23,342 nt of DNA from an uncultured Nitrospira sp. (GTDB lineage Bacteria > Nitrospirota > Nitrospiria > Nitrospirales > UBA8639), in assembly GCA_902500695.1 (NCBI GenBank), contig CABVRQ010000061.1:1-23342 (forward strand). Direction: 5' to 3'. The position numbers and the translations under genes were made by a program. This document shows positions 1 through 8,099 of this stretch, one piece after another. The stretch's first letter is position 1; each line of letters starts with the position of its first letter. Below the pieces are notes generated by a model. The model did not search any database. It had not been told where the DNA came from and saw only the letters and a list, made by a program, of their open reading frames with translations.

Positions 1-90
1 ATCAAAATTCTGGAAAATTCAGGCGTGAAAGCTCGTCGAATTCCCTGAATGTTTTTATGCAAAATAAAGAAATGTTCGATTTGGAGATCA

Positions 91-350
91 TTACATCTTT
101 ACGTATTTATCGGTGAAATGTCTGAGGAGCGGCGCTTGCTCATGAAAGCGGAACCGCTTCAAGCCCTCACCCCGCCGGAACGCTACTTCCAGCAACTCCA
201 CGATATAATCCACATGAATTTGGGTATAGTCCCGCCTAGGAATCGCCAACCAAACAAGTTCGCGAGTGCCCGGCTCTTCTTCCCTGGTTTCCATATTATG
301 TTTTCCAAACATGGCGGTGCCGATTTCCACTTACGGAATATCAACCACAA
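91..350 (-). pseudogene. Decayed C-terminal fragment of a second tryptophanase gene
   Basis: The minus-strand translation from 330 to 91 matches the last 80 residues of the intact tryptophanase at 1151-2530. I count 57 identical residues out of 79, starting at VEIGTAMFGK and ending in a LRHFT-type tail. An in-frame TAA at 331-333 interrupts the reading frame just upstream of that match, where the intact gene has Ala. Weaker resemblance to the parent (VVGGIRAVE against IVVDIP-stop-VE) continues to about 350 and perhaps to 400, then fades. The first five sixths of the gene, including the PLP lysine, are absent; the cytochrome gene ends at 423 where they would be expected. The fragment keeps the His near the C terminus that is typical of tryptophanase. 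It cannot encode an active enzyme. A short peptide from the GTG at 330 is formally possible, but no good ribosome binding site is seen. Confidence 0.85.
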
Positions 351-422
351 TTGAGACAAGTGTGTAAGTCCTTTTTTTCGACTGGTATCCCCAGGCAAGC
401 TTCCCCCTTTGAGAAGAATTTT

Positions 423-965
423 TTATTTCTTCGTACATCGGGCGTCTGATTTTTGAATCGCCGCGATCTTCTGATCATCGAACGGGATTGGGGCACAGCC
501 ATGCCCCTTTTCACAGACGAAGTCGAACCTGGCCGCAGGTTGATGACAACTTAAGCACGTGACCCCCTGCGAAGCATTGACGACGTCGTCTCCCCGATCC
601 GTAATCTTGGTGCCTTCTTGGGAGACGTCCAAAAAGAAGAACTCCCAGCCGTTCGTTTTCGGGAATTTGTCATGCGGATGCTTGACCATGGCTTCGTGAG
701 GGACAAGCTGCAGAATGGTTCCAACGGGATATTCGGTCTCCGGAACGCTGTCCCGGAAAATACGCATGGCCTCTTTGAGTTTTTTCGGATCATCATGCTT
801 GAATCGGGTATTCCTGACTTTCGGCCAGTCGAGAATGCACCCGAAGGTTTGTTCGGACACCGTGATTTCTTGAGCCGCCACGCTGGACGTCTGACTGAAC
901 ACAAACCCCGCCACAAGACATACACAAACAGAGAGTTGGCAGAAGACCATAATAAAATGACGCAT
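423..965 (-). CDS. Exported c-type cytochrome, cytochrome P460-like
   Basis: The product is a 180-residue periplasmic haem protein. The start at 965 is chosen because AAGGAG lies about 7 bases upstream; a longer in-frame version to 1022 has no such site. Residues 1-31 form a signal peptide (hydrophobic stretch, then SVAA before QEI). A single haem c motif, CLSCH, lies at 137-141 and is followed by FDFVC. A GWEFFFLD segment precedes it by about 30 residues. The order G-T-I/V, GWEFF, CxxCH, D-[YF]-V is what I know from the cytochrome P460 family, whose members oxidise hydroxylamine or nitric oxide or bind such ligands. The P460 lysine-haem crosslink cannot be judged from sequence by eye. Two extra cysteines (151, 157) follow the haem site and could form a disulfide. 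The gene sits between tryptophanase and its relic. The class is moderately sure; the substrate is unknown. Confidence 0.75.
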   Translation of the reverse strand: MRHFIMVFCQLSVCVCLVAGFVFSQTSSVAAQEITVSEQTFGCILDWPKVRNTRFKHDDPKKLKEAMRIFRDSVPETEYPVGTILQLVPHEAMVKHPHDKFPKTNGWEFFFLDVSQEGTKITDRGDDVVNASQGVTCLSCHQPAARFDFVCEKGHGCAPIPFDDQKIAAIQKSDARCTKK

Positions 966-1150
966 TGACCGACTCCTTTCATTTCGCCCCGACGTGTGTC
1001 CTATGCAAGTGAATGACCCCACAGATTCTCACTTTTAAAAAACCCATTTACTGTAACTTTTGCGATGCATCATACATCGATTTGGAAGAATGAAGGAACC
1101 ACGGGGAATTGTGCTTCATGCTTCGCTTTGCGCAATGTCAGTTTTTATGG

Positions 1151-2530
1151 TTATTCCACCATTCCGTACTGAGCGGTGAAATGTCTGAGAAAGGGCGCTT
1201 GTTCCAGAAAGCGAAACGGCTTTAAGTGTTCACGGCGTCGAAAGACTTCTTCCACCACTTCGACAATATAATCTACATGACTTTGGGTGTAGACCCGCCT
1301 GGGAATCGCCAGGCGCACAAGTTCGCGAGGACCCGGCTGTTCTTCCCCGGTTTCGACATTGCGTTTGCCAAACATGGCCGTGCCGATTTCTACCGCCCGA
1401 ATGCCTCCGACCACATATAACTCCACGCAGAGCGAAATACCTGGCAGAGCGAGCGGTTGTAGGTGAGGGGCGAAGCGGGCGGCATCCAGATAGATGGCAT
1501 GGCCACCAGGCGGACGTAGGATCGGCACACCGGCTTCATGTAAATGGTTGCCCAGATACCCCGTGGAGGTGATGCGATACTGGAGATAATCTTCCTCCAT
1601 GCCCTCATGTAACCCTACGGCCATCGCTTCCAAGTCCCGTCCGGCCAATCCCCCATAGGTGGGAAACCCCTCGGTAAGGATCAACAGGTTTTGCTCTTGT
1701 TGAGCCAAATCGGCGTTGCGCGTGGCGAGAAATCCGCCGATATTGACGATGGCATCCTTTTTTGCGGACATGGTACAGCCATCGGCCAGGTCACACATTT
1801 CGCGAACAATGTCGCGGACCAATTTTCCCGCATATCCCGGTTCGCGTAGTTTAATGAAATAGGCATTTTCTGCAATCCGGCACGCATCCAGGTACAACGG
1901 GCGGTCAAAGGCGCGGCAAACCCCGGCCACTTCTCTCATGTTGGCTATGGAAACCGGTTGGCCTCCACCGGAGTTATTGGTGACGGTGATCATGACCAAC
2001 GGAATTCGCTCCCGCCCTTCCTTTTCGAACAAGGCTTTCAGGCCTTCCACATCCATATTCCCTTTGAAGGGGAATTCACTGGAGAGGTCCGCTAGTTCGA
2101 GACAAGGCAAGTCCACCGCTTTGGCTCCGGCAAATTCCACGTTGGCTCTGGTGGTATCGAAATGCGTATTGTTCGGAACGATATCGCCGGGCTTACACAT
2201 GGTGGAAAATAGAATGCGTTCGGCGGCCCGTCCCTGATGGGTTGGAATGACCAGCGGGAATCCCATGAGTTCCTGTACGGCAGCTTCAAACCGGTAAAAG
2301 GACGGACTCCCCGCATAACTTTCATCCCCCCGCATCATGGCCGCCCACTGCTTGGCACTCATGGCCCCGGTGCCACTATCGGTCAGGAGATCGATCAGGA
2401 CATCATCGGAGTGCAGCCGAAATACGTTGTAACCGGCTTTGGCAATTAATTCCCGGCGTTCGGTTTCTGTTGTCATCCGGATGCGCTCGATCATTTTGAT
2501 TCGAAACGGTTCGATGATCGTCTTAAACAT
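1151..2530 (-). CDS. tnaA: Tryptophanase (tryptophan indole-lyase)
   Basis: This PLP enzyme of the beta-eliminating lyase family splits L-tryptophan into indole, pyruvate and ammonia in the cytoplasm. The start at 2530 (MFKTIIEPF) has GGAGG a few bases upstream and gives 459 residues, a normal family length. The PLP-binding lysine is the second Lys of SAKKD (Lys258). Tryptophanase and tyrosine phenol-lyase are close relatives. Here the discriminating positions read as tryptophanase: Asp125 in HFDTT (Thr in the phenol-lyase), Ile382 in VEIG (Arg in MERG of the phenol-lyase), and His450 in LRHFT (Phe in the phenol-lyase). The block around the PLP lysine (ADGCTMSAKKD, NIGGFL) is nonetheless closer to the phenol-lyase wording. 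No TnaC-like leader or TnaB permease is seen nearby, so regulation by tryptophan is not supported. The gene lies 343 bases downstream of ftsH and has a decayed C-terminal copy at 91-350. Confidence 0.92.
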   Translation of the reverse strand: MFKTIIEPFRIKMIERIRMTTETERRELIAKAGYNVFRLHSDDVLIDLLTDSGTGAMSAKQWAAMMRGDESYAGSPSFYRFEAAVQELMGFPLVIPTHQGRAAERILFSTMCKPGDIVPNNTHFDTTRANVEFAGAKAVDLPCLELADLSSEFPFKGNMDVEGLKALFEKEGRERIPLVMITVTNNSGGGQPVSIANMREVAGVCRAFDRPLYLDACRIAENAYFIKLREPGYAGKLVRDIVREMCDLADGCTMSAKKDAIVNIGGFLATRNADLAQQEQNLLILTEGFPTYGGLAGRDLEAMAVGLHEGMEEDYLQYRITSTGYLGNHLHEAGVPILRPPGGHAIYLDAARFAPHLQPLALPGISLCVELYVVGGIRAVEIGTAMFGKRNVETGEEQPGPRELVRLAIPRRVYTQSHVDYIVEVVEEVFRRREHLKPFRFLEQAPFLRHFTAQYGMVE

Positions 2531-2873
2531 ACCTGTCCTCCGGTTATGCTTTTCGCTCCGGCTCACGATCCGGGAAAAGATTCCCCCCAGTCACAAAAAT
2601 TCTATCATTTTTTTGAAAGACATCGAACTCTTCATGCCCCGATGATTCCCTTAACTTTGGCATTAATCCCTGGGATCCACCCGGGTAAGACAGGAATTAG
2701 GATGGATGAATTCGTGGGATGCCCTCCCCAAACAAAAAAAGGAAATAAATGCTGCCGGATGTTTTGGATTAGCCCGTATTTGTCCCTGGTCTGAGCGTCA
2801 GGCCTGGCTGGAATTTTTTGAGAGGTCAGTCTGAGGGTATTTCGGTCAAAAACCCTGGTGTTGTTGGTTGGAA
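2531..2873. other. Intergenic region between ftsH and tnaA
   Basis: These 343 bases hold no convincing gene. On the minus strand they contain the end of the ftsH transcript (an imperfect hairpin at 2834-2856) and the tnaA leader with its ribosome binding site just above 2530. An A/T-rich stretch around 2595-2625 could hold a tnaA promoter (TAGAAT as a -10 candidate), but no good -35 box accompanies it. No short ORF with tryptophan codons resembling the enterobacterial tnaC leader was noticed. Confidence 0.6.
2834..2856 (-). terminator. Imperfect hairpin after ftsH, possible weak terminator
   Basis: AGGGTATTT (2834-2842) can pair with AAAAACCCT (2848-2856) across a 5-base loop with one mismatch. 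It lies 17 bases beyond the ftsH stop codon. No clear U-tract follows on the minus strand, so it is only a weak candidate for a factor-independent terminator. Confidence 0.3.
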
Positions 2874-4700
2874 CTAGCTTGGAATGGGTTCTTCTTCCTT
2901 GGCGTGGAGAAGCGCCATTAACTCTTCACCCATCATGACTTCCGCCTTCAACAAGGTCTCGGCCCCTGTCAACAACACGGGTCGAAGCCTCGTCAGCAAC
3001 TCCCGGACGCGAATCCCTTGTTCTTCAATGAGGCGGCGCACTTCTTGGTCGACCTGTTGAGCTGTGTGCTCGGAATAGGTTGGGGCGGAACTGCCCTCCA
3101 TATTTTTCAAGAAGTTCGGCTGAACGGAATCGTCCAAGGCCACCGTTCCCAACATGTCACTCATGCCAAAATCTTTGACCATTCGCTTAGCGATCCTGGT
3201 CGCCTTTTGTAAATCATCTGCTGCTCCGGTTGAGGCCTCTCCAAAAACCAGTTCCTCCGCCATGCGCCCACCTAACAAGACGGCAATGCGATTTTCTAAT
3301 TCGGAACGGGTGAATAAATACCGGTCTTCGATCGGGAGCTGTAACGTATAACCCAAGGCCGCCACGCCGCGCGGAATGATTGAGATTTTTTGGACAGGAT
3401 CTGAGCCGGGCAATGACATGGCCACCAAGGCATGCCCGACCTCATGATGAGCCACTCGTCTGCGTTCTTCCACACTGAGCACACGGTTTCTCTTTTCCAG
3501 ACCGGCAATCACCCGTTCCACGGCTTCCTCAAAATCCCGGTGTTCCACCGTCTCCCGACTTCGTCGAATAGCCAATAGGGCAGCCTCATTCACCACATTG
3601 GCTAAATCGGCACCAACCATTCCGGGGGTCATTGCGGCAATTTTGTCTAAATCCACATCCGGAGCCACTTGAATGTTTTTGGCATGTATGGCCAGAATAG
3701 CGGCTCTACCCGGCCGATCAGGGCGATCGACCAGCACCTGTCGGTCAAAACGGCCTGCACGCAATAGTGCCTGGTCCAAAATTTCAGGACGGTTGGTTGC
3801 GGCCAACATAATGACCCCCACTCGAGGATCAAACCCGTCCATTTCCACCAATAATTGATTTAGTGTTTGCTCACGTTCCTCATGCATCATGGGCCCCGTT
3901 CCCCGGGCTTTCCCCAATGCATCCAACTCATCTATGAAAATGATACATGGCGCCTTGGCCGTGGCTTGTTCAAACAAATCCCGCACGCGGGCCGCTCCCA
4001 CTCCCACAAACATTTCTACAAACTCCGACCCGCTAATGGAGAAAAACGGCACGCCGGCTTCTCCCGCAATCGCCTTCGCCAGCATGGTTTTTCCGGTGCC
4101 AGGGGGCCCGACCAAGAGCACACCCTTGGGGATCCGCCCCCCGATCTTGGTGAATTTTTCCGGGGTCTTTAAAAATTCAACCACTTCCATGAGTTCCACT
4201 TTGGCTTCATCGACGCCGGCCACATCACTCATACGAGTCTTGATATCACTTTCAATATAAACTTTAGCTTTGGATTTCCCGATTCGCATAAACCCGCCAC
4301 CCGCACCTTGCCCCATCTTCCGCAAAATCCAAAACCAAATCCCGGCAAAGACCAGAATAGGGACGACCCAGGATGCCACGTCCTTCCAGAGCGTGCTGAC
4401 GATCACTCCGGCGAATTCCACATGCTTTTCTTCCAACATGTTCACTAATTCCGGATCATCCACCCGGACCGTCTGGAACCATTGGGGGCTTTCCCCTCCT
4501 TTTTCAGACTTCAACTTTCCGTGAATGACTTTGTCCGTGATGGAGATCTCAGCCACCTTATCTTCCTGAACCCAGGTTTTAAATTGACTGTAGGGCACCT
4601 CATCCATATGTTGGGCGGCAAAATACATTTCCTGGAGAATAATGAGTCCCCAGAACGCAATAATAAAATACCAAATAGAAACACGATATTTTTTTTCCAT
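2874..4700 (-). CDS. ftsH: ATP-dependent membrane zinc protease FtsH
   Basis: FtsH is a hexameric inner-membrane AAA+ protease that degrades misassembled membrane proteins and selected regulators. The start at 4700 (MEKKYRVS) gives 608 residues and has AGGA about 10 bases upstream. Transmembrane helix 1 spans about residues 10-28 and helix 2 about 111-127, with the periplasmic domain between them. The AAA module has Walker A GPPGTGKT (198-205), pore motif FVGVGA, Walker B IIFIDE (253-258) and a second region of homology ending RAGRFDR. The zinc site HEVGH is at 419-423, and the third ligand is expected in the AADD segment near 495. All key residues are present. The gene is divergent from rmuC, with 221 bases between the starts. 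A TTGACA at 4810-4815 in that gap has no matching -10 box, so no promoter is claimed. Confidence 0.96.
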   Translation of the reverse strand: MEKKYRVSIWYFIIAFWGLIILQEMYFAAQHMDEVPYSQFKTWVQEDKVAEISITDKVIHGKLKSEKGGESPQWFQTVRVDDPELVNMLEEKHVEFAGVIVSTLWKDVASWVVPILVFAGIWFWILRKMGQGAGGGFMRIGKSKAKVYIESDIKTRMSDVAGVDEAKVELMEVVEFLKTPEKFTKIGGRIPKGVLLVGPPGTGKTMLAKAIAGEAGVPFFSISGSEFVEMFVGVGAARVRDLFEQATAKAPCIIFIDELDALGKARGTGPMMHEEREQTLNQLLVEMDGFDPRVGVIMLAATNRPEILDQALLRAGRFDRQVLVDRPDRPGRAAILAIHAKNIQVAPDVDLDKIAAMTPGMVGADLANVVNEAALLAIRRSRETVEHRDFEEAVERVIAGLEKRNRVLSVEERRRVAHHEVGHALVAMSLPGSDPVQKISIIPRGVAALGYTLQLPIEDRYLFTRSELENRIAVLLGGRMAEELVFGEASTGAADDLQKATRIAKRMVKDFGMSDMLGTVALDDSVQPNFLKNMEGSSAPTYSEHTAQQVDQEVRRLIEEQGIRVRELLTRLRPVLLTGAETLLKAEVMMGEELMALLHAKEEEPIPS

Positions 4701-4921
4701 ATTTGCTATCCTAACCTCTATTCCTGTGTGACGCTGAACCGCATGAGGTGAACATAATCTTACTGTACCCAAGAATAAGAAATACGTCTATCGAAATGGA
4801 GCAAAATTCTTGACAGATCAGTCATTCCTGGCGGCAAAAATTGCCCTCTCCCTCATTCGGACATGGGCCGGAAATTGAAAAACCTCATGACCGCTTGCAA
4901 GTCTACACGATGTAAGGAACG

Positions 4922-6376
4922 TTGATCGTCCGGTTAGGTTCTCTCTTCTCAAGCATGATCGCCTCTTTCGACTCTCAATTAGTATGGGTTCTTTTGTCTG
5001 GCTTGGTGGTCGGAGGGATCATCACGTGGGCCATATGTTCCATTTTTTATCGAGGAAAGAAGCTCCAGGCCTTACAAGAGACCGCCACCCAATTCGCGTG
5101 GGCTCAAGCCCAAACCGGGGAACTTCGGACCCAATTAGCAACTCTTCACCAGGAACGTGAACGGATCCATCAAGAATTTCGGCTAATGGAAGTGGCCAAA
5201 GTGGCAGCCGAAACAAACCTTGAAAATACGCAACGGCACTTAGCCGAACAGCGGGCCTTGCTGGAGGATGCCAAATTGACCTTATCGGATACCTTTCGCT
5301 CTTTAGCCTCGGAAGCCCTGGCCGGGAACAATAGGGGATTTCTGACCCTGGCTGAGGAAAAGTTTAAAGCCCTCAAGGAGGAAGCGACGGCATCCTTTGA
5401 CCAACGCCATACCTCCATTGAATCCCTGTTGCAACCGCTCTCCGAATCCCTACGTACCTACCAGAAAGAATCTCAAGCCTTAGAAGATAAACGGCTTCGT
5501 GAACTCAGTGTCGTGGGAGAACAGTTACGCCAATTGGCCTCTTCCCAGGCCATCCTCCAGGCAGAAACATCTAAATTGGTCAATGCCTTACGATCACCAC
5601 AGGTTCGAGGACGCTGGGGGGAAATCGCGCTTCGAAGAACCGCTGAATTGGCCGGCATGTCAGCAAACTGCGATTTCTTTGAACAGGAAAGCGTCTCCAC
5701 TGAAACAGGTCGCTTGCGTCCCGACATGATCGTCAGGCTCCCGGCAGGGAGAGATGTGGTGGTCGATTCCAAAGTTCCGCTCAATGCGTTTTTAGATAGC
5801 CTGGAAACGCACACGGACGAAGATCGGGAAGCCGCCCTCAATCGGCATCTCGGTCAGGTAAAACGGCATATCAGTCAATTAGCCTCAAAGGAATATTGGG
5901 ATCAGTTTCCGGCCGCTCCGGAATTTGTGGTCTTATTTATCCCCAATGATTCGTTCTTAGCTGCCGCCGCAGAACGGGACCCTTCACTCGTCGAGTCAGC
6001 CTTAACGAAAAAAGTCGTCATCGCCACACCCACCACGTTTATTGCCTTGTTGCGGGCCATTGCCTATGGATGGCGCCAGGAACAGGTGGCTGAAGGGGCC
6101 CAACGCATTAGCATCCTCGGACAAGAACTCGCTGATCGTCTGAGCACGCTGGCAGAGCATTTTGGGAGAATTGGACAAGCCTTGGGTCGGACCGTCGAAT
6201 CCTATAATGCGACCCTCACCTCATTGGAAAATCGGATCTGGCCCACCGCCAGAAAATTCAAATCACTCGGAATCAGCCCCAAAAAAGACCTCATGGACCT
6301 TAAATCCTTAGAACACATACCCAGGTCACCTGGTAGCATGGATTCCCCGCCGGAAGACTTTCCTTCTTCCTCATAA
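4922..6376 (+). CDS. rmuC: RmuC family DNA recombination protein
   Basis: RmuC proteins limit inversion and other rearrangements between short repeats and carry a restriction-endonuclease-like fold; the exact activity is not established. The product is 484 residues. A transmembrane anchor lies at about 19-42, followed by a long Gln/Glu/Leu-rich coiled coil to about 215, then the RmuC domain. Hallmarks are SPQVRGRWGEIALRR (about 225-239) and RPDMIVRLPAGRDVVVDSKVPL-type sequence with the DSK triplet at 282-284, which resembles the D...D/E-x-K pattern of such nucleases. The start is a TTG at 4922 preceded by AAGGA; the ATG at 4955 lacks a ribosome binding site but would still keep the membrane anchor. 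The gene ends 11 bases from the stop codon of the convergent channel gene, with no clear terminator between them. Confidence 0.93.
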   Translation: MIVRLGSLFSSMIASFDSQLVWVLLSGLVVGGIITWAICSIFYRGKKLQALQETATQFAWAQAQTGELRTQLATLHQERERIHQEFRLMEVAKVAAETNLENTQRHLAEQRALLEDAKLTLSDTFRSLASEALAGNNRGFLTLAEEKFKALKEEATASFDQRHTSIESLLQPLSESLRTYQKESQALEDKRLRELSVVGEQLRQLASSQAILQAETSKLVNALRSPQVRGRWGEIALRRTAELAGMSANCDFFEQESVSTETGRLRPDMIVRLPAGRDVVVDSKVPLNAFLDSLETHTDEDREAALNRHLGQVKRHISQLASKEYWDQFPAAPEFVVLFIPNDSFLAAAAERDPSLVESALTKKVVIATPTTFIALLRAIAYGWRQEQVAEGAQRISILGQELADRLSTLAEHFGRIGQALGRTVESYNATLTSLENRIWPTARKFKSLGISPKKDLMDLKSLEHIPRSPGSMDSPPEDFPSSS

Positions 6377-6387
6377 TCAGACAACCT

Positions 6388-7311
6388 TTACATCAACACA
6401 CCATCAATAGGTTCAATTTTAGGTGGCACAGACGTTTCTCCCAGTTGTTGTCGTAAATCTATTTCAATATTTCGACAAATAGCATTCATGGGAACATCCT
6501 CGTTTCTCCCATCAAAGGGATCTTCTGTTCGACTTCCCACTCGTTCCATAACGGTAAACATGAACGCCAGCATCACATAAATAGGAAGCATTTCCCATCC
6601 CAAATGTTGCACCAACGAGAAGGGAAGAAGTAACAGAAACATCCACACAAAAACCTTGGTGAAAAACCCATACTGACGAGGCAAGGGTGTATTCTTAATT
6701 CGTTCACATTTACCTTGTGCAATATAAAAATCCTTAAGGGAATCCATTAATCCCATCACATAGGCACGGGGAGCAATCCAGCCAGTATCAAACACTTCCT
6801 GTAATCGCTGCGCTTGCCAATGATTCAGCTGCGTGGCTCTATTGGCAACACTCTCCAACCGAATTAACTCACCCTTCGTGATGAATGAAGAAAGGACATC
6901 CGACACGTACCCCTCTCGAAGCTGTAAACGCAAAGCCTGCAAAAATGCGAGGTGACGATAAATAAACTCTCGATGTAGTTCCTCGACTTGCTCAGGCGGT
7001 GCATCGCTGCCTTGAGGCGGTTGAATGTAGACAAGCACTTGTGAGGCAAAATTTCTTGAATAATTCGTCAAATCACCCCATACGGTCCTGGCTTCCCAAT
7101 ACCGTTCATAGGCCGAATTGTTTCTAAACGCCAATAAAATTGCGATAGCCGTTCCAAATACACTAATTCCGGTAAAAGGGAATGCGAGCTTTTCAAAAAA
7201 GAATTCTAAATTAAGTATGCAGACTCCGTAGCCATACAGGATATAAAACAAGACAGCCCAACCGTCAATTTGCAGAAACCACTTGAACGGAAGGGTTCGT
7301 CTGACAATCAT
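6388..7311 (-). CDS. Bestrophin-like anion channel family protein (UPF0187)
   Basis: This is a 307-residue membrane protein of the bestrophin/UPF0187 family, whose bacterial members form pentameric ion channels in the inner membrane. Four hydrophobic segments are visible at about 19-37, 44-62, 215-235 and 240-258, which is the bestrophin arrangement. Two family signatures are present: FRNNSAYERYWEAR at 62-75 after helix 2, and EDPFDGRNEDVP at 263-274, equivalent to the acidic cluster after the last helix. The ATG start at 7311 has only a weak upstream purine run. The gene appears monocistronic, converges on rmuC, and is more AT-rich than the genes after 10.7 kb. Ion selectivity cannot be read from the sequence. 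Confidence 0.88.
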   Translation of the reverse strand: MIVRRTLPFKWFLQIDGWAVLFYILYGYGVCILNLEFFFEKLAFPFTGISVFGTAIAILLAFRNNSAYERYWEARTVWGDLTNYSRNFASQVLVYIQPPQGSDAPPEQVEELHREFIYRHLAFLQALRLQLREGYVSDVLSSFITKGELIRLESVANRATQLNHWQAQRLQEVFDTGWIAPRAYVMGLMDSLKDFYIAQGKCERIKNTPLPRQYGFFTKVFVWMFLLLLPFSLVQHLGWEMLPIYVMLAFMFTVMERVGSRTEDPFDGRNEDVPMNAICRNIEIDLRQQLGETSVPPKIEPIDGVLM

Positions 7312-7469
7312 CGAGCTATCATTTCGTTGTCACGACTATTAATGTAATGGAGGAACGAAACACATCTCAAATAAGTTGATTTGCCACTCTCCCAACCTGT
7401 CAAAAATCAATCCAGAAATCAACCTCAGTCTCCAGGAGTCTTAGTTTACTTAAACAAACACTGGCAGAC

Positions 7470-8013
7470 ATGCCCTCGACCTGGTTTCGAGCCCTGCTAT
7501 CAATGGGAAAACACCAGATGTATCGTCCAAGCAGAAGTGTTTGCCAACATACGTTGGTTCCTCTCTCGATATTGCCAAGCCTATGCTTTAAGTTTAAGTC
7601 TGATGCCATCAAGGCTAGCTGGGATTACACGCTCAACCCAGTCCGTGTTTTGCCTCAGGCTGTCCCCAAGCACAGAATGGGGAATTGTTATGCTAAGAGG
7701 TATTTAATCGCCGCATTGCTCCGGGCCAATGGTTTTCCCGCAGAACTTTACTATCAACGACTGATCAGTGAAAACCAAAAGCCACCGTTTTGTTTACATG
7801 GCCACCATGCCATATATTTAGACAAATGCGGTTGGTATCCGTGTTGATGCTCGAGGAAATACAGCCTTCGGTGAGAGAGGCTCTCCGATTATTTGCATTC
7901 CTCAGTCTTCCTTTTTGCCTGACGCATTAGAGAATTCCATGACTCCTCGCTCTCTTCAATTGCCAATGAACCTAAAACCTGACCATTTGAATGTTTGCGC
8001 TATTCTTTCTTAA
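7470..8013 (+). pseudogene. Frameshifted transglutaminase-like (cysteine peptidase fold) gene
   Basis: The middle part, read in the frame of 7470, carries SWDYTLNPV, then GNCYAK with the likely nucleophile Cys at 7686-7688, then ALLRANGFPA, YQRL, FCLHGHHAIYL and GWY. These match the transglutaminase-like family of bacteria as I know it. The frame then stops at 7845, while the expected continuation RVDARGN, with the likely catalytic Asp codon at 7846-7848, is read in the next frame from 7840 and runs to a TAA at 8011-8013. A second break is likely near 7586-7590: DIAKPML, which fits the family, is in a third frame and is followed by FKFKSDAIKASWDY in the frame of 7470. The 5' end is not resolvable. 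Two breaks favour a real pseudogene over one sequencing error. Confidence 0.72.
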
Positions 8014-8099
8014 GTAACCTTAAATTGGTATTATGTTACTAGTAATTCAAGGATTTGGTTGGAGACTTAATCTTTATTGGAAAGGATGAGGTACCGCCC

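Noticed and set aside
49..354. A 101-residue plus-strand frame at the start of the window
   Set aside because: It is the antisense shadow of the tryptophanase remnant; the minus-strand translation has clear homology to the intact enzyme.
1023..1150. Possible terminator between tnaA and the cytochrome gene
   Set aside because: Only very short self-complementary stretches (around GCTTCATGCTTC) are present, and no T-tract follows.
2531..2873. Search for a TnaC-like leader peptide or riboswitch upstream of tnaA
   Set aside because: No short Trp-containing ORF next to the start and no recognisable conserved RNA structure was found.
4810..4815. Perfect TTGACA between ftsH and rmuC
   Set aside because: At 16-18 bases downstream there is no -10-like box (the DNA reads GCGGCAAAAA), so a promoter is not supported.
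7381..7707. 108-residue frame starting ahead of the transglutaminase region
   Set aside because: It shows no family match and overlaps the part where the pseudogene reads in other frames.
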